A stretch of DNA of 64,000 nt from Nitriliruptoraceae bacterium (lineage in GTDB: Bacteria > Actinomycetota > Nitriliruptoria > Nitriliruptorales > Nitriliruptoraceae), in assembly GCA_018401275.1 (NCBI GenBank), contig JAGYKW010000001.1:248001-312000 (forward strand), in the 5' to 3' direction. Shown here in pieces: positions 37,145-45,144 of this stretch (its first letter is position 1; every line of letters begins with the position of its first letter). The notes under the pieces are model-generated. The model did not search any database. It had not been told where the DNA came from and worked only from the letters and a program-made list of their open reading frames with translations. The translations under genes were made by a program, and so were the position numbers.

Positions 37145-38259
37145 GCGGACGGTTCGCAGCCCCATCGCTCGTCGTGGTCAAGGTCGGGTCGTCCTCGCTG
37201 CGCGACGCCGACGGGCATCTCGACCGTGAGCAGGTGCGTGCGCTCGCATCGCAGGTCGCGAGCCTGCGTGCGGAGGGCGTGCAGGTCGTCGTCGTGTCCT
37301 CGGGTGCGGTCGCCGCCGGCATGGGACGCCTCGGGCTCGCGCAGCGGCCGACGGACACCCCGACCCTGCAGGCCGCTGCCGCCGCCGGGCAGGGAGCGCT
37401 GATCCACGCGTACCAGCAGGTGCTCGACGAGCACGGTCTCACCGGCGCCCAGCTGCTGCTCAGCCAGGACGACTTCGTCATCCGCCGCCGCTACCTCAAC
37501 GCGCGCACGTCGCTGCGCCGCCTGATCGAGCTCGGTGCGGTGCCCATCATCAACGAGAACGATGCGATCGCGACGGAGGAGCTCACCTACGGCGACAACG
37601 ACCACCTCGCCGCGCTCGTCGCCTCGATGCTGGGCGCGCAGCTGCTCGTCCTGCTCAGTGACGTCGAGGGCATGCTCGACCGTCCACCCTCGCAGCCCGG
37701 CGCGACGCTGATCCGGGTCGTCGAGGATCCGGACAGCGTCGATCTCGAGCGCATCGGCGGCATCGGATCGGCCGTCGGCTCCGGCGGGATGCGCACGAAG
37801 ATCGGTGCCGCGCAGGTCGCCGTGCGCAGCGGCATGCACGTCGTGATCGCGGACGCGCGCCGGCCCGACGTGGTCCTCGAGGCCGTCCATGGCGTGGACG
37901 TCGGGACGTGGTTCGTCGCGCGCGAGGGCCGCATGGAGGCGAGGCGTCTGTGGATCGCGTTCGCCCTGCGCGTGCGCGGCCACATCCGCGTCGACGCCGG
38001 CGCGGTCAAGGCGCTGCGTGGGGGGAGCGCCTCGCTGCTCGGGGTCGGCGTGAGCGGCTGCGACGGTGACTTCTCCGCCGGTGATGCGGTCGAGATCGTC
38101 GGACCCGACGGCCGTGTCGTCGCGCGGGGTCTGGTCGCCTACGACGCGGCCGATGTCGCACGGCTCGCGGGGCTCGCGACCGAGGCCGCCGTCGCGACGC
38201 TCGGAGCAGGCTTCGGCCGCGAGGTCGTGCACCGCGACGACCTCGCGATCATCGACTGA
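37141..38259 (+). CDS. proB: Glutamate 5-kinase
   Basis: A 372-aa enzyme for the first step of proline synthesis, phosphorylating glutamate. The kinase domain shows VVKVGSSSLRD, VVVSSGAVAAGM, NENDAIATEE and GSGGMRTKIGAA. The C-terminal 80 residues are a PUA domain (VDAGAVKALRGGSASLLGVGV). ATG 37141 overlaps the obgE stop. The usual downstream partner proA is not in the window; a convergent oxidoreductase occupies the site. Confidence 0.95.
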   Translation: MSGRFAAPSLVVVKVGSSSLRDADGHLDREQVRALASQVASLRAEGVQVVVVSSGAVAAGMGRLGLAQRPTDTPTLQAAAAAGQGALIHAYQQVLDEHGLTGAQLLLSQDDFVIRRRYLNARTSLRRLIELGAVPIINENDAIATEELTYGDNDHLAALVASMLGAQLLVLLSDVEGMLDRPPSQPGATLIRVVEDPDSVDLERIGGIGSAVGSGGMRTKIGAAQVAVRSGMHVVIADARRPDVVLEAVHGVDVGTWFVAREGRMEARRLWIAFALRVRGHIRVDAGAVKALRGGSASLLGVGVSGCDGDFSAGDAVEIVGPDGRVVARGLVAYDAADVARLAGLATEAAVATLGAGFGREVVHRDDLAIID

Positions 38260-38295
38260 CCTCTGACGCTCAGCGCGACGCTCGGCGCGCGACGC

Positions 38296-39249
38296 TCAGC
38301 GGGCCGGATCGAGCAGCAGCTTCCCGACGGTGCGCCGCGCCCGCAGGTCCTCGTGCGCACGGCGGGCGTCGCCCAGCGCGTACGTGTCACCGATGACGGC
38401 GCGCAGCTCGCCGCGCGCGACCAGATCGAGCAGCTCGGCCATGGGTCCGGCGAGCAGGCGGGCCGGATCGCGCATCGCGTGCACGAGCCAGAAGCCGATC
38501 ACGCCCTGCGAGCGCACCGTGAGGGCGCCGAGGTCGACGGGTGGTGTCGGCTGGCGCGACGCCATGCCGTACATGACGAGCCGGCCGAACGGCGCGAGCG
38601 TCGCGAGGCACGCGGCGGTCGTCGGTCCGCCCGTCATCTCGAGCACGACGTCGCTGCGTCCGCCGCACGCCTCGCGGATCGCGGCGGTCAGGTCCTGCTC
38701 GCCGCTGTCGACGGTCGCATCCGCACCGAGCTCCGCGGCCAGTGCGCGCTTCTCGGGGCTCGAGGCGACCGCGACGACGCGGCCGGCACCGAACGTGCGG
38801 GCGAGCTGGACGGCGAGCGTCCCGACCCCGCCCGCGGCCGCCATGACGACGACGGTCTCGCCGGGCTGGATGCGCGCCGAGGTCCGCAGGATGTGCCAGG
38901 CGGTCGTGCCCTGCAGCACGAGCGCGCAGGCCGTGCCGTCGTCGACGCCGTCGGGCACGTCGAAGGTGGTCGCGAGGGGCGCGGCTGCACGCTCGGCGTA
39001 GCCGCCACCGGCGAGCAGCGCGACGACGCGGCGTCCACCGATGCGTCCTGCCGCCTCGACGCCGGGGATGAAGGGGAGCGTGGTGGGCGCGAGGTAGGTG
39101 TCCTCCGCCTGATGCGTGTCCGCGAAGTTGATGCCTGCCCGGTCGACATCGAGCAGCGCCATGCCGGCTCCGATGACCGGCTCCGGGGCGTCGTCGACGA
39201 CCTCGAGCACCTCAGGACCACCGAACCGGGTCACCCGCACCGCACGCAT
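38296..39249 (-). CDS. NADPH:quinone oxidoreductase-like MDR-family enzyme
   Basis: A 317-aa zinc-free medium-chain reductase. The N-terminus MRAVRVTRFGGPEVLEVVDDAPEPVIG, the substrate loop AGINFADTHQAEDTY and the NADPH site AAAGGVGTLAVQLARTFGAGRVVAVASSPEK identify the quinone oxidoreductase subgroup. No zinc-binding Cys cluster is seen. Three ATGs in a row (39255, 39252, 39249) follow a GAGAGGG site; the last has the best spacing. It is convergent with proB and divergent from the MoxR ATPase gene. Confidence 0.85.
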   Translation of the reverse strand: MRAVRVTRFGGPEVLEVVDDAPEPVIGAGMALLDVDRAGINFADTHQAEDTYLAPTTLPFIPGVEAAGRIGGRRVVALLAGGGYAERAAAPLATTFDVPDGVDDGTACALVLQGTTAWHILRTSARIQPGETVVVMAAAGGVGTLAVQLARTFGAGRVVAVASSPEKRALAAELGADATVDSGEQDLTAAIREACGGRSDVVLEMTGGPTTAACLATLAPFGRLVMYGMASRQPTPPVDLGALTVRSQGVIGFWLVHAMRDPARLLAGPMAELLDLVARGELRAVIGDTYALGDARRAHEDLRARRTVGKLLLDPAR

Positions 39250-39338
39250 CATCATCCCTCTCCGGCCCCCCACGAGGCAGCCTGCTCGAGTGGACCGTAG
39301 CGGTGGGCGGCCGGGCCGAGCGTCGTGGTGGGGTGGCG

Positions 39339-39344
39339 TAGCCT
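39339..39344 (+). promoter_or_regulatory. -10-like TAGCCT before the MoxR ATPase gene
   Basis: TAGCCT lies 26 bases before GTG 39371, with an AGGAG ribosome binding site at 39360-39364 in between. It would drive the MoxR-membrane protein-VWA-nadD series. Confidence 0.4.
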
Positions 39345-39370
39345 CGTGGGGACAACGGTCAGGAGCAGTC

Positions 39371-40282
39371 GTGAGGGACGCGTCGGAAGGGCTCGAGCGG
39401 GCCTTCACGGGGGTCGAGGACGTCCGTGAACGGCTCGGGGCCACCGGGTACCTCGCTGACGATGCGACGTCGACGGTCGTCCATCTCGCGGGTCGGCTCG
39501 GCAAGCCCGTGCTCGTCGAGGGTCCTGCGGGCGTGGGCAAGACGGAGCTCGCCAAGGCCGTCGCCAGCGCGCTCGATGCGGACCTCGTCCGGTTGCAGTG
39601 CTACGAGGGGCTCGACGAGGCGCGCGCGCTGTACGAGTGGGACTACAAGAAGCAGCTGCTGCGCATCCAGCACGCGACCGCGGGCGACGGTGATGGCGGC
39701 TGGCAGGACGTGCACGACGACCTGTTCGGTGAGGAGTACCTGCTCGAGCGGCCGTTGCTTCGTGCGCTGCGCGCCGAGCGCGACACGGTGCTGCTCATCG
39801 ACGAGGTCGACAAGGTCGACGTCGAGTTCGAGGCGCTGCTGCTCGAGATCCTCTCCGACTTCCAGGTCACCATCCCCGAGCTCGGCACCGTCCGCGGACG
39901 ACGTCCCCCGTTCGTCGTCCTCACGTCCAACGCGACGCGCGAGCTGTCCGAGGCGCTGCGGCGCCGCTGCCTCTACCTCCACCTCGAGTATCCGTCGATC
40001 GAGCGTGAGCGGGCCATCGTCGCCGCACGCGTCCCCGACGCGCCGGCCGCGCTGACCGACCAGGTCGTGCGGGTCGTACGGTCGCTGCGCGCCCTCGAGC
40101 TGCGCAAGCCGCCGTCGATCTCCGAGACGCTCGACTGGACGCGGGCGCTCCTCGAGCTCGGTGTCACGTCGATCGACGAGTCGACGATGTCATCGACGTT
40201 GACCGTGCTGCTCAAGCATCACCGCGACCTCGAACGGGCCGCCGGGCACCTCGGTGCCGTCACGCGCCCCGACGCGGGGTAG
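39371..40282 (+). CDS. MoxR/CoxD-like AAA+ ATPase
   Basis: A 303-aa ATPase. Walker A is VEGPAGVGKTELAKA, Walker B is TVLLIDEVDKVD, and VVLTSNATRELSEALRRRCLYLHLEYP gives sensor 1 and the arginine finger region. MoxR ATPases work with von Willebrand A proteins to assemble or insert metals into enzymes; CoxD acts on CO dehydrogenase-type enzymes. A matching VWA gene lies two genes downstream. No such metalloenzyme is present in the window, so the client is unknown. GTG 39371 has AGGAG 6 bases upstream. Confidence 0.88.
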   Translation: MRDASEGLERAFTGVEDVRERLGATGYLADDATSTVVHLAGRLGKPVLVEGPAGVGKTELAKAVASALDADLVRLQCYEGLDEARALYEWDYKKQLLRIQHATAGDGDGGWQDVHDDLFGEEYLLERPLLRALRAERDTVLLIDEVDKVDVEFEALLLEILSDFQVTIPELGTVRGRRPPFVVLTSNATRELSEALRRRCLYLHLEYPSIERERAIVAARVPDAPAALTDQVVRVVRSLRALELRKPPSISETLDWTRALLELGVTSIDESTMSSTLTVLLKHHRDLERAAGHLGAVTRPDAG

Positions 40283-40285
40283 CGG

Positions 40286-41593
40286 GTGCCCGCAACGGAC
40301 CAGGCCCGCGACCAGGCCCGTGATGAGGCCCGCGACGACCGGCGTGTCGTCATCATCGCGCTCAGCGTCATGGTCGCGCTCGTCCTGTTCGGGGTCGGGT
40401 TCGGTTCGCTGTTCGCGGCGACGAACTGCCGTCAGCTGCGTCCGATCGCGCTCGAGCAGCCCATCGCGGCGCTCGCAGGCGACGACGCCCGTGCGCTGCT
40501 CGCCGACGAGGGTCTCGCGACCACGGCGCTCACCGCCGCCGAGGGTCTGCTCGGTCCGCTCGTGAGCGTGGTGCGGCTCCCGCTGGAGGTGCCGCTGCGC
40601 ATCGGCCCCGTCGGACCGCTGCGCGCAGCGGACGGTGGGGTGCTCGTCACCGGTGACGGGGTCGTGCGTGTCGACGTGTCGGGCGACGTGGTCGCCGGCG
40701 CCACGTTCCGGCGCCCCGTCACGGTCGTGGGCGACGGCAGCGCCGTGTACGCGCTCGTGGTCGGCAACGCGCTGACCGGCCAGGTCGATGCGCTGCGACC
40801 GCTCATCCCTGGTGCGACGGCCGGCTCGACGGACTTCGCCGCCGGCACCTGTGTCGACACCTCCGCGGTCGGGTCCCCGCTCTCGTTCCTCCACGACGCA
40901 CGTGAGGGCACGATGCTCGGGCTGCGCACCGACGAGGACGGCAGCGACGCCGTGCTGGAGCTGCGCGACCCGGTCCGAGGACGCGTCTGGGCACCCTTCG
41001 TCGAGCTGCCGCGGGCACCTGCGGGGCTGCAGGGCTCACGGACCTCGGGTGCGATCGGACCCGACACGGTCGTGATGGTCCGGCGTCTGGAGGCGCAGGG
41101 CATCGCCGAGGGTGAGGCGACGGCCGCTGCGGTGCGCGCGCTCGTGCGGACCGACGCGACGCTGCGCTGGGAGCTGTCCGCGGCGAGCGTGCGGGACGCG
41201 CTCGCCGGCGCGGTGGACGCCTCCGGGACGGCCCGTGGGCTCGCCGAGGAGCGGACGCTGCGGCTCGAGGTCGCCAACGTCGACGCGGACGTCGCCCTGG
41301 TCACCGTGCAGCCCGACGTCGCACCCGACGCGCTCCTGCCCCGCCCGACGTTCGGGCCGCTCGGGGTGCTCGCGGGGCCCGACCCGCGCACGGTGACGCT
41401 CGTCATCGCGCTGCACGACGGCGCCATCGTCGACGTCATCGTCGGCCCGGCGCCGAACGGGCGCGACGGCGTTGAACGCGACGCGACGCTCGCTGAACTG
41501 GCTGCGGCGGGTGTGGACGTGACCGACGTGCGGTCCGACGAGCGCGGCACGTGGCTGCTCGTCGGCCGTGGCCTCGCACGCTTCGGAGGCTGA
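40286..41593 (+). CDS. Hypothetical membrane-anchored protein between MoxR and VWA genes
   Basis: A 435-aa protein. An Arg/Asp-rich head (DQARDQARDEARDDRR) is followed by one transmembrane helix (VVIIALSVMVALVLFGVGFGSLFA) and a large extracytoplasmic domain of beta-strand character, with repeats such as GGVLVTGDGVVRVDVSGDVVAG. I do not recognise a family. The gene starts 3 bases after the ATPase gene and ends 5 bases before the VWA gene, so the three form one operon, and this protein may be the extracytoplasmic part of the complex. Confidence 0.7.
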   Translation: MPATDQARDQARDEARDDRRVVIIALSVMVALVLFGVGFGSLFAATNCRQLRPIALEQPIAALAGDDARALLADEGLATTALTAAEGLLGPLVSVVRLPLEVPLRIGPVGPLRAADGGVLVTGDGVVRVDVSGDVVAGATFRRPVTVVGDGSAVYALVVGNALTGQVDALRPLIPGATAGSTDFAAGTCVDTSAVGSPLSFLHDAREGTMLGLRTDEDGSDAVLELRDPVRGRVWAPFVELPRAPAGLQGSRTSGAIGPDTVVMVRRLEAQGIAEGEATAAAVRALVRTDATLRWELSAASVRDALAGAVDASGTARGLAEERTLRLEVANVDADVALVTVQPDVAPDALLPRPTFGPLGVLAGPDPRTVTLVIALHDGAIVDVIVGPAPNGRDGVERDATLAELAAAGVDVTDVRSDERGTWLLVGRGLARFGG

Positions 41594-41598
41594 CGCGC

Positions 41599-43086
41599 AT
41601 GGCCCGCGCACCCGGAGGACCGCACGCGCCCACCGAGGAGGGCGACACGGTCCTCGGTGCGGCGATCCTCGACCGGCTGACGGCGTTCGCGGCCGCGATG
41701 CGTCGCGCCGGGATCCCCGTGACCCAGGCGGAGACGCTGGACGCCGTGCGGGCGCTCGCGGTCATCGACCTCGGCGAGCGTCGGCAGGTGCGTGAGACGC
41801 TCGCGGCCGTCTCGCTGACCTCCGGTGCGCAGCGCCCGACGTTCGATGCGCTGTTCGACCTGTTCCTCCCACCGCGCGTCGGTGCCGGTGGCGCGACGGA
41901 CGCGCAGGGGGGAGCGGACGCCGACGGTCAGGCCGACGATCGTGCGGCCGGGACGGCCGGCGACGACGAGCCGCAGGACCCCGAGGCGTTCGTCGAGGAG
42001 CTGCTGCGCCGGCTGCTCGACGGTGACGAGGAGGACGTGCGCCGGCTCGCGCGTGAGGCCGTCGACCGTTTCGGTCGACTCCCGGGCAGCGCGAGCGGCG
42101 GGGGGCGCGGCGAGGGCGGCTGGTTCCGCTACCGCGTGCTGCGCGCCGTCGACCCGACGCGCATCCTCGAGGAGCTGATGCGACGCGGCGTCGACGACCC
42201 CGACACCATCGGTGCGCTGCAGCTGCGCCTCGCACGTGACGAGATGGAGGCGCGCGTACGCCTGCTCGTCCAGGAGATCGATGCGGAGGTGCGGCGTCGG
42301 GCGGCCGCGGACCGCGATCCGCAGGCCATCGCGCGCTCGACGGTGCCCGCAGCGCTCGAGGAGCTCGACCTGCTGCATCTCAGCGCCGAGCAGCAGACGG
42401 AGCTGCGTCGCCGGATCCGCCCGCTCGCCCGCCGGCTCGCCGCCCGCTCGGCCGTCCGGCGCCGCCGGGGTCACGACGGGACGCTCGACGTGCGCAGGAC
42501 GGTGCGGCGCGCGATGTCGACGGGCGGCGTGCCCTTCGATCCGGCGTTCCGGCCGCGCAAGCCCCACCGTCCCGAACTGTTCCTGCTGTGTGACGTGTCC
42601 GGCTCGGTCGCGACGTTCGCGCGCTTCACGCTGCTGCTCGTGCACGCGATGCAGGAGGAGTTCGCCGGGGTGCGCTCGTTCGCGTTCGTCGACGCGCTCG
42701 ACGAGGTCAGCCACCTCTTCGACGGCGAGGACGTCGAGGCCGCCGTCGCACGCCTGATGAGCGAGGCGCGCATCGTCTGGGCGGACGGACACTCGGACTA
42801 CGGCCGGGCGCTGGGCACGTTCGTCGAGCGGCACGGCCACGAGGTCACCGCACGCTCGACGGTGCTCGTGCTGGGTGACGCCCGCACCAACTATCGTCAC
42901 CCCAACGCGCAGGCGCTGGAGCGTCTCCAACGCCGGGCGCGACGTGTGTGGTGGCTCAACCCGGAGCCGCGCAGCGCCTGGGACACCGGAGACTCGGTGG
43001 CCTCGTCCTACGCCCGCTACGTCGAGGAGATGGTCGAGGTGCGCAACGTCCGCCAGCTCGCCGCGTTCGTCGAGCGCTTCGCATGA
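41599..43086 (+). CDS. CoxE-like VWA-domain protein
   Basis: A 495-aa protein with a C-terminal von Willebrand A domain. The MIDAS motif is LLCDVSGSVATFARF (D-x-S-x-S). Further motifs are VDALDEVSHLF and LVLGDARTNYRHP. The N-terminal 300 residues are helical, with a Gly/Asp-rich linker at about 95-125. CoxE-type proteins pair with a MoxR ATPase, here two genes upstream. ATG 41599 is 5 bases after the preceding stop. The 3' end overlaps nadD by ATGA. Confidence 0.87.
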   Translation: MARAPGGPHAPTEEGDTVLGAAILDRLTAFAAAMRRAGIPVTQAETLDAVRALAVIDLGERRQVRETLAAVSLTSGAQRPTFDALFDLFLPPRVGAGGATDAQGGADADGQADDRAAGTAGDDEPQDPEAFVEELLRRLLDGDEEDVRRLAREAVDRFGRLPGSASGGGRGEGGWFRYRVLRAVDPTRILEELMRRGVDDPDTIGALQLRLARDEMEARVRLLVQEIDAEVRRRAAADRDPQAIARSTVPAALEELDLLHLSAEQQTELRRRIRPLARRLAARSAVRRRRGHDGTLDVRRTVRRAMSTGGVPFDPAFRPRKPHRPELFLLCDVSGSVATFARFTLLLVHAMQEEFAGVRSFAFVDALDEVSHLFDGEDVEAAVARLMSEARIVWADGHSDYGRALGTFVERHGHEVTARSTVLVLGDARTNYRHPNAQALERLQRRARRVWWLNPEPRSAWDTGDSVASSYARYVEEMVEVRNVRQLAAFVERFA

Positions 43087-43700
43087 GCGCGGACCAGGGC
43101 GACGTCACGCGGCCGCGCCGCATCGGCCTGGTCGGCGGCAGCTTCGATCCGCCGCACCTGGGGCACCTGGTCGTCGCCGAGTGCGCCCGCGTCGAGCTCG
43201 GTCTCGACGAGGTCCGGCTGCTCGTCGCCGGATCGCCGTGGATGAAGTCGACCGTCTCGGACGCTGCGGACCGCGTCGCGCTCGTGGAGGCCGCGGTCGC
43301 TGACGCGCCGGGACTCGTGTGCGACGCCCGCGAGGTCGATCGCGAGGGGCCGACGTTCACTGCGGACACGCTCGCCGAGATCCGCGCGGAGGAACCCGAC
43401 GCCGAGGTGTTCTTCGTGCTGGGCGAGGACGCCGCCGCTGCGCTGCCGGAGTGGGAGCGCGTCGAGGACGCGTTCGCGCTCGCCACGTTCGTCGTGGTGA
43501 CCCGTCCGGGGAGCGTCCCGCCCGATGAGTCGACGCTGCCCGGCCCGGTCGTGCACCTCGAGATCCCGCAGCTGCGCGTGTCCTCCACCGACCTGCGGGC
43601 ACGCTTCGCCCGTGGTGGCGCGACACGCTGGCTGGTCCCGCTCGCCGTCGACGACGAGATCCGTCGGCGCGGGCTCTATGGCGCTCCGCCACCGGCCTAG
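43083..43700 (+). CDS. nadD: Nicotinate-nucleotide adenylyltransferase
   Basis: A 205-aa enzyme that joins ATP and nicotinate mononucleotide in NAD synthesis. The nucleotidyltransferase motif IGLVGGSFDPPHLGHLVVAE (with HLGH) and the C-terminal SSTDLRARFARGG (SxTxxR-type) are clear. It overlaps the VWA gene by ATGA and is followed by rsfS, a conserved pair. Confidence 0.94.
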   Translation: MSADQGDVTRPRRIGLVGGSFDPPHLGHLVVAECARVELGLDEVRLLVAGSPWMKSTVSDAADRVALVEAAVADAPGLVCDAREVDREGPTFTADTLAEIRAEEPDAEVFFVLGEDAAAALPEWERVEDAFALATFVVVTRPGSVPPDESTLPGPVVHLEIPQLRVSSTDLRARFARGGATRWLVPLAVDDEIRRRGLYGAPPPA

Positions 43701-43703
43701 GCT
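43698..43703 (+). promoter_or_regulatory. -10-like TAGGCT before rsfS
   Basis: TAGGCT overlaps the nadD stop codon and lies 62 bases before GTG 43766. It suggests separate transcription of rsfS and the phosphatase gene. Confidence 0.35.
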
Positions 43704-43765
43704 CGCCCCTTCCTGGTGGTGCGGGCAGCGGCCCGAGCCACGCGACGAGTGCACGAGGAGACGGC

Positions 43766-44143
43766 GTGCCGGCATCCGACGAGGCGGTGGCCCTTGCGGT
43801 CGTCGCGGCTGCGGCCGCTGAGGACCGCAGCGCCACCGAACCGGTGATCCTCGAGGTCGCCGACGTGCTCGTCGTCGCCGACCTGTTCCTCGTCGTGTCG
43901 GTGTCCAACGAACGCCAGCTCGGTGCGGTCGCGTCCGCCATCGAGGGGGCTCTGCACGTCGAGGGCCGCCGGCCGCTGCGTCGTGAGGGCGTCGCGAGCT
44001 CCGGCTGGGTGCTGCTCGACTTCGGCGACCTCGTCTGTCACGTGCTGCACACCGAGCAGCGCGACTTCTACGCGCTCGAGCGGCTGTGGGCCGACGTGCC
44101 GCACCGCGACGCGCGTACGGGCGCGGTGCTCGACGCCGCATGA
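43766..44143 (+). CDS. rsfS: Ribosomal silencing factor RsfS
   Basis: A 125-aa protein that binds L14 and blocks subunit joining under poor nutrition. It shows ADLFLVVSVSNERQLGAVASAIE, then GWVLLDFGDLVCHVLHTEQRDFYALERLW, the family hallmark. GTG 43766 is preceded by GAGGAGACGG. It overlaps the next gene by ATGA. Confidence 0.94.
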   Translation: MPASDEAVALAVVAAAAAEDRSATEPVILEVADVLVVADLFLVVSVSNERQLGAVASAIEGALHVEGRRPLRREGVASSGWVLLDFGDLVCHVLHTEQRDFYALERLWADVPHRDARTGAVLDAA

Positions 44144-44811
44144 GCGTGCGTCGGCTGCTGCTCGTGCGCCACGGCGAGTCGGTCTGGAACGTCGAGCAGC
44201 GCGTCCAGGGCCACGAGTGCCGTGGCCTGACCGATGCCGGTCACGTCCAGGCCCAGCGCACCGCCGAGGTCATCGGTGTCCACTTCGCAGGGGCCACGCT
44301 CGTCACCTCCGACCTCGGACGCTGCCAGGACACGGCCGCACCGATCGCGGCGGCGCTCGGGGTCGTGCCGAGCGTCGACCCGGTCCTGCGCGAGCGCCAC
44401 TTCGGGCGCTGGGAGGGGCTGACGCGAGAGGGACTCGAGCTCGACGACCCCGGACGCTTCCGCCGCTGGCGCGCGGGTGAGGACGTCATCGGTGAGGTCG
44501 GTGGGGAGAGCGACGTCGAGATCCGGGCGAGGGCCGCACGCGTGTTCGCCGCGCTGCTCGGCCCCGGCTCGGACGATGGCTCCGGCTCCGGCTCCGGCTC
44601 GGACGATGCGCCGCGGACCGTCGTCGCCGTCACCCACGGCGGCACGATCTGGTACGGGGTGCACGAGCTGCTGCGCTTCGCCGGCTACCGCCTGGGTGCC
44701 GTGCACAACGCGTCGCTGACCGAACTCGTCCTCGGTGGTCGTGGTCCGGCAGGGCTCGACCCTGAGCTGCCGCAGCTGGCGCGCTTCAACGAGACCTCGC
44801 ACCTCGGCTGA
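44140..44811 (+). CDS. Histidine phosphatase (phosphoglycerate mutase-like)
   Basis: A 223-aa cytoplasmic phosphatase. The phosphohistidine motif is LLLVRHGESVWNVEQRVQGH and the second His lies in VVAVTHGGTIWYGVHELL. The EGLTREGLELDDPGRFRRW region fits the branch of non-glycolytic phosphatases found after rsfS in actinobacteria. A small GSGSGSGSDD linker interrupts the fold at about residue 148. The true substrate is unknown; glucosyl-3-phosphoglycerate phosphatase or a broad-specificity role are both possible. Confidence 0.85.
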   Translation: MSVRRLLLVRHGESVWNVEQRVQGHECRGLTDAGHVQAQRTAEVIGVHFAGATLVTSDLGRCQDTAAPIAAALGVVPSVDPVLRERHFGRWEGLTREGLELDDPGRFRRWRAGEDVIGEVGGESDVEIRARAARVFAALLGPGSDDGSGSGSGSDDAPRTVVAVTHGGTIWYGVHELLRFAGYRLGAVHNASLTELVLGGRGPAGLDPELPQLARFNETSHLG

Positions 44812-44845
44812 AGGGCCTCGGCGGGAGCCGTCCGGGCCCCCACGC

Positions 44846-44875
44846 GAAGCGCCCCGCACGGTGGCGGGGCGCTTC
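44846..44875 (+). terminator. Perfect hairpin between the phosphatase gene and tRNA-Ala
   Basis: A 12-bp perfect stem, GAAGCGCCCCGC with GCGGGGCGCTTC and a 6-base loop, lies 34 bases after the phosphatase stop and 17 bases before the 3' end of the convergent tRNA-Ala gene. It can serve both strands. Confidence 0.8.
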
Positions 44876-44892
44876 GACGAGTTCGGTGAGGG

Positions 44893-44966
44893 TGGACCGG
44901 ATGGGATTTGAACCCACGACCCCCTCCATGCCATGGAGGTGCGCTGCCAGGCTGCGCTACCGGCCC
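44893..44966 (-). tRNA. tRNA-Ala (GGC)
   Basis: A complete 74-nt cloverleaf. The anticodon loop ATGGCAT gives anticodon GGC. The acceptor stem GGGCCGG pairs with CCGGTCC and contains the G3-T70 pair, the identity mark of tRNA-Ala. The discriminator is A. No perfect CCA is encoded. Confidence 0.95.
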
Positions 44967-45021
44967 TCGCGCATGCGGGAGGACCCGATGCGAAGCGGCA
45001 AGCCTACCGTCCACGCCCCCG

Positions 45022-45090
45022 CCGAGCGCCCACGGGAGCTCGCGAGCGCCCACGGGAGCCCACGGGCAGCCGCGAGCGCCCACGGGAGCG
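45022..45090 (+). repeat. Short degenerate direct repeats upstream of leuS
   Basis: The unit CGAGCGCCCACGGGAGC occurs three times within 70 bases, with a partial CCCACGGGCAGC copy among them. They lie between tRNA-Ala and leuS. They could be an operator array or simple slippage products; nothing in the sequence decides. Confidence 0.6.
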
Positions 45091-45104
45091 ATGAGGGGGA
45101 GCGC

Positions 45105-45110
45105 TAGTCT
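45105..45110 (+). promoter_or_regulatory. -10-like TAGTCT before leuS
   Basis: TAGTCT lies 34 bases before the proposed TTG start of leuS and downstream of the in-frame ATG at 45091. This is one reason to prefer the TTG. Confidence 0.4.
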
Positions 45111-45144
45111 CGCGAACGTCCGCCTCCCGTCCTCCGGAGCTCCC

